From Croceicoccus sp. (lineage in GTDB: Bacteria; Pseudomonadota; Alphaproteobacteria; Sphingomonadales; Sphingomonadaceae), in NCBI GenBank assembly GCA_002694745.1, contig NZMY01000002.1, positions 124,001 to 188,000 on the forward strand: a stretch of DNA of 64,000 nucleotides, given 5' to 3'. This document shows, piece by piece, positions 55,669 to 64,000 of this stretch (positions within the stretch are counted from its first letter, which is position 1; each line of letters starts with the position of its first letter). Position numbers and translations under genes: made by a program. Below the pieces are notes generated by a model. That model ran no database searches and was not told where the DNA came from. It saw only the letters and a program-made list of their open reading frames with translations.

Positions 55669-58600
55669 TCATGGCATGGTCTCGCTTTCGGCACTCTGAA
55701 TGGCTTGTGGATTAATGTCTTCGTCATTGCGCGGCACGACGGCCGGCGAATCGGCTGCAGGATCGGGAGGGACCGCTGGCGCTTCGGGATCGGGCACCAG
55801 CGCGCCGTCCTCCTGCATCAGCAGACCAAGCTCACGCGGGTCGCGCACTGCCGACGGGTCGTAGAGGGACTTCAGGCTGGACAGCAGCTGGTAGAACGGC
55901 GCCCTGATATTGACGTTGAAGCGGATCGGCAGGCTGGCGAGGCGACGTGTGATGATGTTCTTTGACGCCGCCTCTCCCTGACTAACGCCGTCGATGCGCA
56001 CGCGCGTCACGATCTCGCCCTCAAGCGCGCCGTCCATGCCGATGGTCATATCCTTGTAATCCAGCGATTTCAGCGCATCGAACGCGAAATTGGCGATCGC
56101 AGGCATGTCCTCATAGCTGAGCGCCCCGACATAGGAGAGATTGCCCCCCGGCGGGCGTGAGCGCAGAAAGCCGTCCTCGATCCGGCCGCCCGACTTGTCG
56201 AACACCACCGGCAGCGTGCCGTCGAAGGTGCCCGTCGCCGACAGATTTGCCAGATCCATCCGCGCCAGAAAACGGGCAGCGTCCAGCCCCTCGATCACGA
56301 AGACATAGCGCCGCGTTTCCTCCACACCCAGGGTCATGCGGACGGGCCGCAGTTCCAGCGTCCCGCCGAGAAACGGCCATTTGCCCGACTGGAAAGCGAA
56401 CACCTTCCCCGGCTCCAGCGCATAACGGATCACGCCGCTTTCGACCGGAATGCCGGGATTGACCTCCGCCACCGTGATCTGCTGATTCGGCGCAGTGACA
56501 AGGCCTAGAAGGTCGGTAAAGCGGACGGTTCCCGCAAGACCCCTGACCGGGCCGAACGCGGCAGCGAAATCCAGTGCATCGGTCGTGAATTGGCCAGTCG
56601 AGGTCACGCCCTGCCCCGACCAGTCAATACGCCCCGTCCCTTCAACAATGCCCGCTGCATTTGCGACCACGCCCAGAGCGAGGGGCGTGACATCGGTGGG
56701 CTGCAATCCCTTGTCGAATGTCAGCCCGGGAACCGACAGGTCGGCATGGCCGGTCCCCGTGCCAAGGTTGTGGATGATCGCGGCATCGACGACATGACGC
56801 CCGCTTTGCTCTTCACGCAGGACGGCGTCTGCCTCGATACGATTGTCGGCCAGCCTTAGCGATGCTCCTTCGGCGACCATCGGATTGAAACGCGCCGAAG
56901 CCTCGCGGTCGGTTACGCGGATCGACGCATCGCTCAGTGTCAGGGCGCCATCGCGATAGGCCCAGTCGCCCGACGCGCGGGTGATATCCAGAGGAACCGC
57001 CGCCATGCGCATTTCCAGATCGTCGAAACTGCCGCGGATATCCGGGCCCAGTTCGGCCTTCAGGCCCGACAGCAGAAAGCGGGTCGATGATCCGCCCTCG
57101 CCCAGCTCGACAGCCATGTCGCGCGCAACCAGCACGCCGGGAAAGGCGACGCCGACCGGCCCGCCATCGATGCGGATCGGCGTTTGTCCCAGTTCCCCCG
57201 TCAGTTCCAGTTCCGGCACGCCCGCTGCAATCTTCAGCCCGCCAGCGCCGTTCTGCACGATGGCCCCGCCACGCGGCGGGCAGAGCGTGATGGCCTGTCC
57301 GGCAAGCGTCAGACTGGCGATGGTCATGCGTTCAAATCGGGGCGTGATGCAGCGGTTGCCAAGCGCAAGCCCGCTTTTCGCGTTCCACCGGCCGGAGACC
57401 GGCAGATCGAGCCCGCGCACCGTTCCGCCGGGAAACGCGCCGCTGGCCAGCACGCGTCCCGAAAGCGCGATTGCGCCGCCCGCCGTCTGCGAGATGCGCA
57501 TGTCGGGCACCGCCAGTCGCGCATCGCCTGCCGCATAATCGGCCATCGTCAACCGCATGGTCCGCGCCGCGCCGTTTTGCCCCTCCATCCGGCCGGTGAT
57601 GCGGGGAATGCCGTTGCCGCCGGTCGAAAAATTGCCCGCGATCGAGGCCGGTTCGGGGCCGCCGAACGCATATTGCCCGCGCGACAGGGCGAGGATCGTC
57701 TGACCGCTGGTTCCGCGCCAGCGCGCCTGCGGGATAATGATCGTGGTGCGCCCGTCGCTGCGGCGAGCCTGTATCTCCGCCGAAAACTCGCTTTGCGCAC
57801 CTTCCGCGCGCAGCCCCTGCCTCAGCCGAGCCAGCAGCGGCTCTGCTATGGTGTCGCCGGCTGCGCGCTGCCATTCCGCAAGCTGGTTGTCCGGACCCTG
57901 CCCCGGCCTTATCCCTTCCCCCTCCATGCTCCCGTCGAACGCGACATGCGAAAGATCCTGCCGCGACCGGATGCGTCCCTCAAGCCGAAGCGAGCTGGCC
58001 GCGACCCCGGCGGCCTGCACCGACCCCGCCTGCAAGTCGAAATTCGACACGAGCGCGCCCTGGTCCTGACGCGTGAGGGCCACGTCCCCGGCAAGCGTGG
58101 CGGCCTGAAACGACGGTTGCGAGAGGCGGGAGGCTTCCAGCCTTCCGCGCATGTCGAAGGACGCGAAATCCTTCGTCGACGCGCTGAGTTGCAGATTGCT
58201 GGGCCCCAGCGAAGCGCCGGATTCGCAATCGAGCGCAGCCAGTCGCAAGGGGCCATCGAAAGACACCCGCCCCCCGCGCGTCTCGACGTTACCATAGAGG
58301 CTGGCACCATCCGCGCGGCAATCCCCGGCCGACATTCTCGGAGCGACCGCGCCGAGAACCCCGTCGAAGCCGCCCGACAACAATCCGCTGCCTTCCAGTT
58401 TCGCGCCGACGGCGCCCCACGGGCTGCGGATCAGCGCCCGTCCGTCCACGATGGCAAGATCGATGTCGGGCAGAGTAAAAGGCGCGTCGCTTTCGCCTTC
58501 ATAGATGGCGCGGTCGAGCGAACCGAAGCTGATCCTGTTCCCGTCCCAGCGCCCGTAGAGCCGCGGGTTTTCAAGCCGGACGGTTCCGATGGATGGCGTG

Positions 58601-58956
58601 CCGAAGCGATAGAGCAGCGACACCACCGCACGCTCGACCGTCATATCGGGAGAGTTCGGATCGCCGATGACGATGTTCTCGATCACCTGGTCGCTGGGGC
58701 CGACAGAGACGACGTCATAGGTGGCGGGAATATCATATTGGGCCAGCGTGGAATCGATCAGCCCGCCTGCCACTTTCTCACGCGTGATATACAACCCCGC
58801 AAAGATGCCGAGCGCGATGGCGAACGCGACCAGCGCGATATCGGCAAACAGGCGGCGCTTGCGCACGGCGCGCAGCCGCGCGAACCGGCGCGGCGCCGTC
58901 CCCGGCTCTCCGCGCGGCGCGTGGTCTGCCCGCTGTGTCTCGTCACTCTCGCTCAT
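55669..58956 (-). CDS. ydbH: YdbH family AsmA-like lipid-bridge protein
   Basis: 1095 residues. An N-terminal membrane helix (about 35-58, LFADIALVAFAIALGIFAGLY) is followed by a very long beta-rich periplasmic repeat, as in AsmA-like proteins (TamB, YhdP, YdbH), and a C-terminal DUF2875/YdbH end (LSYEDMPAIANFAFDALKSLDYKDM, LPIRFNVNIRAPFYQLL). These proteins form a hydrophobic groove carrying phospholipids to the outer membrane. Confidence 0.92.
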   Translation of the reverse strand: MSESDETQRADHAPRGEPGTAPRRFARLRAVRKRRLFADIALVAFAIALGIFAGLYITREKVAGGLIDSTLAQYDIPATYDVVSVGPSDQVIENIVIGDPNSPDMTVERAVVSLLYRFGTPSIGTVRLENPRLYGRWDGNRISFGSLDRAIYEGESDAPFTLPDIDLAIVDGRALIRSPWGAVGAKLEGSGLLSGGFDGVLGAVAPRMSAGDCRADGASLYGNVETRGGRVSFDGPLRLAALDCESGASLGPSNLQLSASTKDFASFDMRGRLEASRLSQPSFQAATLAGDVALTRQDQGALVSNFDLQAGSVQAAGVAASSLRLEGRIRSRQDLSHVAFDGSMEGEGIRPGQGPDNQLAEWQRAAGDTIAEPLLARLRQGLRAEGAQSEFSAEIQARRSDGRTTIIIPQARWRGTSGQTILALSRGQYAFGGPEPASIAGNFSTGGNGIPRITGRMEGQNGAARTMRLTMADYAAGDARLAVPDMRISQTAGGAIALSGRVLASGAFPGGTVRGLDLPVSGRWNAKSGLALGNRCITPRFERMTIASLTLAGQAITLCPPRGGAIVQNGAGGLKIAAGVPELELTGELGQTPIRIDGGPVGVAFPGVLVARDMAVELGEGGSSTRFLLSGLKAELGPDIRGSFDDLEMRMAAVPLDITRASGDWAYRDGALTLSDASIRVTDREASARFNPMVAEGASLRLADNRIEADAVLREEQSGRHVVDAAIIHNLGTGTGHADLSVPGLTFDKGLQPTDVTPLALGVVANAAGIVEGTGRIDWSGQGVTSTGQFTTDALDFAAAFGPVRGLAGTVRFTDLLGLVTAPNQQITVAEVNPGIPVESGVIRYALEPGKVFAFQSGKWPFLGGTLELRPVRMTLGVEETRRYVFVIEGLDAARFLARMDLANLSATGTFDGTLPVVFDKSGGRIEDGFLRSRPPGGNLSYVGALSYEDMPAIANFAFDALKSLDYKDMTIGMDGALEGEIVTRVRIDGVSQGEAASKNIITRRLASLPIRFNVNIRAPFYQLLSSLKSLYDPSAVRDPRELGLLMQEDGALVPDPEAPAVPPDPAADSPAVVPRNDEDINPQAIQSAESETMP

Positions 58957-59092
58957 GCCGCCCGCGCAACTGTCGATCGGCGCTGTCGCAGCTGGCCGAA
59001 TGTCGCCGCGAACTTGCGCATTCCATCGCCAAAAGGCAATGACCGTGCGGGGATGCGCCTTATTTCATCTCCGGAAAAGAGGGACGTCAGAC

Positions 59093-59845
59093 ATGGCCGA
59101 CGGGCAGGGCCAGGGACAGGGCACACTGCCGATCGACGCGCCCGCTGCGCCATCTGCGGCGAAAGCGGGCGATGGAACCGATCCGCGCGGCCATCGCGCG
59201 CGCCTGCGCGAACGGCTGATGTCGGGCGGCGTGGACGCGCTGGGCGATCACGAGATCGTCGAGTATCTGCTGATGACAGCAATTCCGCGCAAAGACGTGA
59301 AACCCATCGCGCGCAGCCTGCTGCAGCGATTCGGCAGTCTGGCGGGCGTGTTCAATGCCGATCGCAAGGCGCTGGCCGACCACCCCGGCATGGGAGAGAC
59401 GAGCGCGGCGTCGCTGAAGATCGTCGGCATCGCCGCGCGCCGCCTTGCCCGCAGCCAGGTGCAGGAACAGCCGATACTGGGAAGCTGGCAGGCGCTGATC
59501 GATTATCTGACGATCGACATGGCGCATCTGACGGTCGAACGTGTGCGGGTCCTCTATCTGAATGCGCAGAACCGCCTCATTCGCGACGACCATGTCGGTG
59601 ACGGGTCGCTGGACGAAGCCGCGATCCATCCGCGCGAAGTCATCAAGCGGGCGATGGATCTGGGCGCCGCCGCCCTGATCCTTGTGCACAACCATCCCAG
59701 CGGCAATCCGGAACCCAGCCGTGCCGATATCCAGATCACCAATCGTATTGCCGAAGCCGGCCGCCTGCTGGGGGTGACGGTGCATGACCATATCATCGTC
59801 GGGCGCAGCGGCCACGTGTCGCTGCGTTCCAAGGGTCTGATCTGA
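59093..59845 (+). CDS. radC: RadC family JAB-domain protein
   Basis: 250 residues from ATG 59093. An N-terminal helix-hairpin-helix region (LGDHEIVEYLLMTAIPRKDVKPIAR, ADHPGMGETSAASLK) and a C-terminal MPN/JAB domain with the metal motif HNHPSGNPEPSRAD (about 203-216). Once named a DNA repair gene; the true role is unsettled. It diverges from ydbH. Confidence 0.94.
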   Translation: MADGQGQGQGTLPIDAPAAPSAAKAGDGTDPRGHRARLRERLMSGGVDALGDHEIVEYLLMTAIPRKDVKPIARSLLQRFGSLAGVFNADRKALADHPGMGETSAASLKIVGIAARRLARSQVQEQPILGSWQALIDYLTIDMAHLTVERVRVLYLNAQNRLIRDDHVGDGSLDEAAIHPREVIKRAMDLGAAALILVHNHPSGNPEPSRADIQITNRIAEAGRLLGVTVHDHIIVGRSGHVSLRSKGLI

Positions 59846-60284
59846 ATTCTGGCAAATTTTGGGGGCGGACATCGGAAACTGCCCACCCCCGCGACGTTAC
59901 CGCCGCCTTACCATCAGGGATGACTATCCGGGTCGCAGAAAGACAGTCACACCCATCGGCAAGCCTAAACAGCCAGGACGATATTTCCGCGTCGCTGACC
60001 GGGGTGGGAAACCAGTCGGTATTCGGCGGCCCCCATCAATGCGGCTTATCCGCGCCAAGAGCCGTCGCGCAGTGCTGTTGCCAACTCGCAGACGGACCCC
60101 CCTACCCTTCAGGTCCGCCGGATGCGACCACCCGTAACATCGGGTGAAGCCTGAACATATCATGCACTGTTAAGACTCGCTAACCGTTCATCGCACAGAA
60201 AGGCAAGATCTTTCTTAAAATCCTAACCTTTTGCGCCATGACGGGACCGTTTGAGGCCTAATATTGCGCGATCGGCAAAATCGC
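59846..60284. other. 439-bp intergenic region between convergent radC and pyrG
   Basis: No gene that I can support. A frame at 59920-60147 has no ribosome site. Features seen: a small hairpin CACCCG-TAACAT-CGGGTG at 60129-60146; TTAAGACTCGCTAACCG near 60170 and TCCTAACC near 60219, which resemble CtrA half-sites; and a GACTC (GANTC) site inside the first. An antisense or small RNA is possible. Confidence 0.4.
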
Positions 60285-61928
<1,644 letters not shown>

Positions 61929-62050
61929 TTAGTCGAAAGAATCGAAAAGGGGCAAGCTTCGAGTGAAGCCTGCGACCGCTTTTCGACATTTGGGAAAAAA
62001 GAAGCTGACCGAATGACGGTCCGCAATCGAACTCTACGCTGCGAACGCGC

Positions 62051-62437
62051 CTATTCGGCGGAGCCAGCCAGCGGATCCGCGTCGGCGGGCGCAGCCGCAG
62101 GTGCGGTATCGGCCGGCGGAACCGCAGCGGGTGCCGCCGGTGCCAGCGGATCGGGCGCTGCGGCCGGTATCGTGCGATCGAGCGACGTGTCGATTTCGCT
62201 GCCCTGCGTCGTTTCCACGGCCAGCGCAGCAAGCACGATCGACAGCACCACGAACAGCACGGCAAGGATGCCGGTCGCGCGGGTCATGAAATTGGCCGCG
62301 CCGCGTGCGCTCATCAGGCCGGACGGGCTGCCGCCTACGCCAAGACCGCCGCCTTCCGACTGCTGCATCAGGATGGCGCCGACCAGCGCCGCCGCGACAA
62401 GCGCCTGAACGATGGTAAGAAACAGGAAAAGCGACAT
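62051..62437 (-). CDS. secG: Protein translocase subunit SecG
   Basis: 128 residues from ATG 62437. Two helices flank the signature QQSEGGGLGVGGSPSGLMSARGAANFMTR (helix 1 LFLFLTIVQALVAAALVGAIL; helix 2 ATGILAVLFVVLSIVLAAL). A Pro/Ala-rich tail of about 50 residues is usual in sphingomonads. It assists SecYEG export. Confidence 0.95.
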   Translation of the reverse strand: MSLFLFLTIVQALVAAALVGAILMQQSEGGGLGVGGSPSGLMSARGAANFMTRATGILAVLFVVLSIVLAALAVETTQGSEIDTSLDRTIPAAAPDPLAPAAPAAVPPADTAPAAAPADADPLAGSAE

Positions 62438-62564
62438 CGTTTGATCCGGATACTCAGTCAGAAAACAAGGGTGCGAGATCGGGAGCAGCAGGTGCCCATG
62501 CAAGGGTGCCGCGCTCCGAAGCCGCGGCCTTTACCGGCCGGGGCGCGATCTGGCAAGTTCGGTG

Positions 62565-62598
62565 CCCTATTGCTCGTCCAGCCCTATTGCTCGTCCAG
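62565..62598. repeat. 17-bp tandem duplication over the tpiA stop
   Basis: CCCTATTGCTCGTCCAG occurs twice with no gap. On the minus strand each copy reads LDEQ-stop, so the second copy is a ghost C-terminus after the real stop. Confidence 0.9.
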
Positions 62599-63333
62599 CG
62601 AAGCCGCCGCCGCGATGATCGGCACGAAACCGTCCGCAGTCAGGCTGGCCCCGCCCACCAGCGCGCCGCCCACTTCCGAAGCGGACAGCAACTCGGCGGC
62701 GTTCTCGCCCTTTACCGAACCGCCATAGAGGATGCGGATGTCCTGCCCCTCGTCGCCGTAGCGGTCCATCAGGACGGCGCGCAGCCATTTGTGCATGGTG
62801 CCAACCTCCTGCACCGCAGGCACGCGCCCGGTGCCGATGGCCCAGATCGGTTCATAGGCGATCGACAGGCGCTGCGGCGAATCGGGAAGGCAATCGGCCA
62901 GCTGGCGCGCGACGATCTTCTCAGCCTCACCCGAATCGCGCTGTTCGGCGCTTTCGCCGACGCACAGGATCACGCCCAGATCGATGGCCTGCGCCGCTTC
63001 GGCCTTGGCCCTGACATCGGCATTGGTCTCGCCGTGATCGGCACGGCGCTCGGAATGGCCGACGATGACGAAATCCGCCCCGGCCTCGCGCAGCATGGGC
63101 GCGGAGATGTCGCCCGTGTGTGCACCCTTGTCGGTCCGGTGACAGTTCTGCGCACCGACGCCGATCTGCTTCACGGTTTCGCGCAAGGCCCCGATCAGCG
63201 TGGCAGGCGGCGCAATCGCCACCTCTACCTTGGGCAGGCGGGCAGCCGCCCGGTCAATCGCACGCGCCTCGTTGAGGTCCGCGCGCATGCCGTGCATCTT
63301 CCAGTTTCCGACCACATAGCAACGTTGTGCCAT
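62584..63333 (-). CDS. tpiA: Triosephosphate isomerase
   Basis: 249 residues. Catalytic Lys in VGNWKMHG, His in VIVGHSERR, Glu in AYEPIWAIGTG, and the phosphate loop ILYGGSVKGENA are all present. It interconverts DHAP and GAP. The start ATG 63333 follows a region of short repeats. Confidence 0.97.
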   Translation of the reverse strand: MAQRCYVVGNWKMHGMRADLNEARAIDRAAARLPKVEVAIAPPATLIGALRETVKQIGVGAQNCHRTDKGAHTGDISAPMLREAGADFVIVGHSERRADHGETNADVRAKAEAAQAIDLGVILCVGESAEQRDSGEAEKIVARQLADCLPDSPQRLSIAYEPIWAIGTGRVPAVQEVGTMHKWLRAVLMDRYGDEGQDIRILYGGSVKGENAAELLSASEVGGALVGGASLTADGFVPIIAAAASLDEQ

Positions 63334-63650
63334 CGATTACCGTTCGCCCCTCATCGTGAATCGCATTCGCCAGCTTTATGACCCAGCTTTATGACATCGT
63401 CAGCTTTATGACATCGCCTGTTCGAAGGAAGGGGCGATAGCCGAGCCAGTCGGCGGCGGCTAGCCCAAGGAGGGGCGTGTGTCAAAACGGTTGGGGACCG
63501 GTCGTGCCCCCTTTGCGGGGACGGTGTTGCAGCGGGGCGAACACCCGCCTAAAGCCGTCCGCCACGACGACGCGTGTCCGGCCTGCACGGGCGCGAGCGC
63601 GTGTCAGGAATGTCGGCCCGGTGGGGCCAAGTCACGGATTGCCAGTCGCC
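63334..63650. promoter_or_regulatory. Divergent promoter region of tpiA and the PpiD-like gene
   Basis: 317 bp with no gene. Contains three copies of CAGCTTTATGAC (63371, 63384, 63401), which on the minus strand read GTCATAAAGCTG and hold CATAAA, a possible -10-like element for tpiA. Toward the plus gene the DNA is very G+C-rich without a clear promoter. Confidence 0.45.
63371..63416. repeat. Irregular tandem repeat upstream of tpiA
   Basis: CAGCTTTATGAC three times with spacings of 13 and 17 bp; the last two copies extend to CAGCTTTATGACATCG. Confidence 0.85.
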
Positions 63651-64000
63651 ATGATTCAGGGTTTTCGCAAGCTTTTCCAATCGCCGCTCGGCCTTGTGCT
63701 GACGCTGGGCTTCGTGGTGCTGATCGCGCTGGCCTTTGCCAGTGCCGACATCACGGGTTCGGGCTTTGGCGGAATCGCGGGAAGCGAGCGCGTGGCGACC
63801 GTGGGCGACCAGAAGATCACGACCTCGCAGCTGCGCACCACGGTCGGCAGCGCGTTCGAACAGGCGCGCGAGGGCAATCCATCCGCCACGATGGAGGATT
63901 TCCTCGAGGCCGGAGCGATCGACAATATTCTGGACCAGATGATCGACAGGTCCTCGCTGTATGACTTCGGTCTGTCGAACGGGATCAGGATCGGCGAATC
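63651..64000 (+). CDS. PpiD-like peptidyl-prolyl isomerase, 5' part
   Basis: 116 residues before the window ends. ATG 63651 begins MIQGFRKLFQSPLGLVLTLG, with an N-terminal membrane helix (about 12-30), then the SurA_N/PpiD pattern: VATVGDQKITTSQLRTTVGSAFEQAR and MEDFLEAGAIDNILDQMIDRSSL. PpiD is a periplasmic foldase anchored in the inner membrane. The PPIase domain would be outside the window. Confidence 0.85.
   Translation, partial: MIQGFRKLFQSPLGLVLTLGFVVLIALAFASADITGSGFGGIAGSERVATVGDQKITTSQLRTTVGSAFEQAREGNPSATMEDFLEAGAIDNILDQMIDRSSLYDFGLSNGIRIGE

Noticed and set aside
57184-59601. 805-residue plus-strand open frame
   Set aside because: Antisense to ydbH and out of frame with radC; basic, low-complexity product, no ribosome site.
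59920-60147. 75-residue gene between radC and pyrG
   Set aside because: No ribosome site, odd Cys/Pro-rich end, no resemblance to a known family; left as intergenic.

Overview
The window is 64 kb of GC-rich chromosome from an alphaproteobacterium. The gene set fits Sphingomonadales, probably an Erythrobacteraceae-like genus. It includes a TonB receptor / SapC / JmjC-like cupin / tryptophan-halogenase cluster, split ATP synthase b and b' subunits, a FYDLN-acid protein, an EVE protein and a YdbH-YnbE-YdbL cluster. Genes are tightly packed, and many neighbours share 4-bp ATGA or GTGA overlaps, so operons can be read directly. There is no phage, transposase, integrase or CRISPR array.

Layout. 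1-7.0 kb (minus): a carbohydrate-type nutrient uptake locus with a large TonB-dependent receptor, SapC, a cupin-8 oxygenase-like protein, a tryptophan-halogenase-like flavoprotein (cut by the window edge) and an OprB-type porin. Two LacI-family-type operator palindromes flank the receptor start. 7.1-15.7 kb: a probable iron locus, with divergent PepSY / alpha-beta hydrolase / PaiB-like genes (minus) and a siderophore receptor plus a PD40-amidohydrolase (plus), with a Fur-box-like site between them. 15.7-22.8 kb: a frameshifted AraC regulator, a secreted M10 (serralysin-type) metalloprotease that starts at TTG, and a complete type I secretion system (TolC, ABC exporter, HlyD) facing it. 22.9-26.7 kb: an MFS transporter followed by an OpuC-type ABC importer whose permease and binding protein are fused. 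26.7-30.3 kb (minus): a MscS-type channel translationally coupled to an 896-residue membrane-anchored ATPase with no function I recognise; this is the most interesting unit in the window.

30.4-39.6 kb: mostly housekeeping genes (ilvE, a DPP-IV-type S9 peptidase, rplS-trmD, a GRDP/TIGR04222 pair, pgsA, an LplT-like transporter, an EVE protein). 40.1-44.6 kb: an OmpR/EnvZ-type two-component pair, then a beta carbonic anhydrase coupled to a SulP bicarbonate-type transporter. 44.7-52.1 kb: tRNA-Ala(GGC), a FYDLN-acid protein, aroA - small membrane protein - cmk, a SYLF lipoprotein, rpsA, gloB and a GrpB-family gene. 52.1-54.8 kb (minus): the F0 sector of ATP synthase (I, a, c, b', b). 55-59 kb (minus): ydbH-ynbE-ydbL, an outer-membrane lipid transport set. 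59-64 kb: radC, pyrG, secG, tpiA and the start of a PpiD-like foldase.

A recurring oddity is short tandem duplications (12-17 bp) at or near gene ends. They occur at the siderophore receptor stop, at the meeting point of the LplT-like gene and a 79-residue ORF (where the repeat supplies both stop codons), at the tpiA stop, upstream of tpiA, and inside the tolC-like gene.
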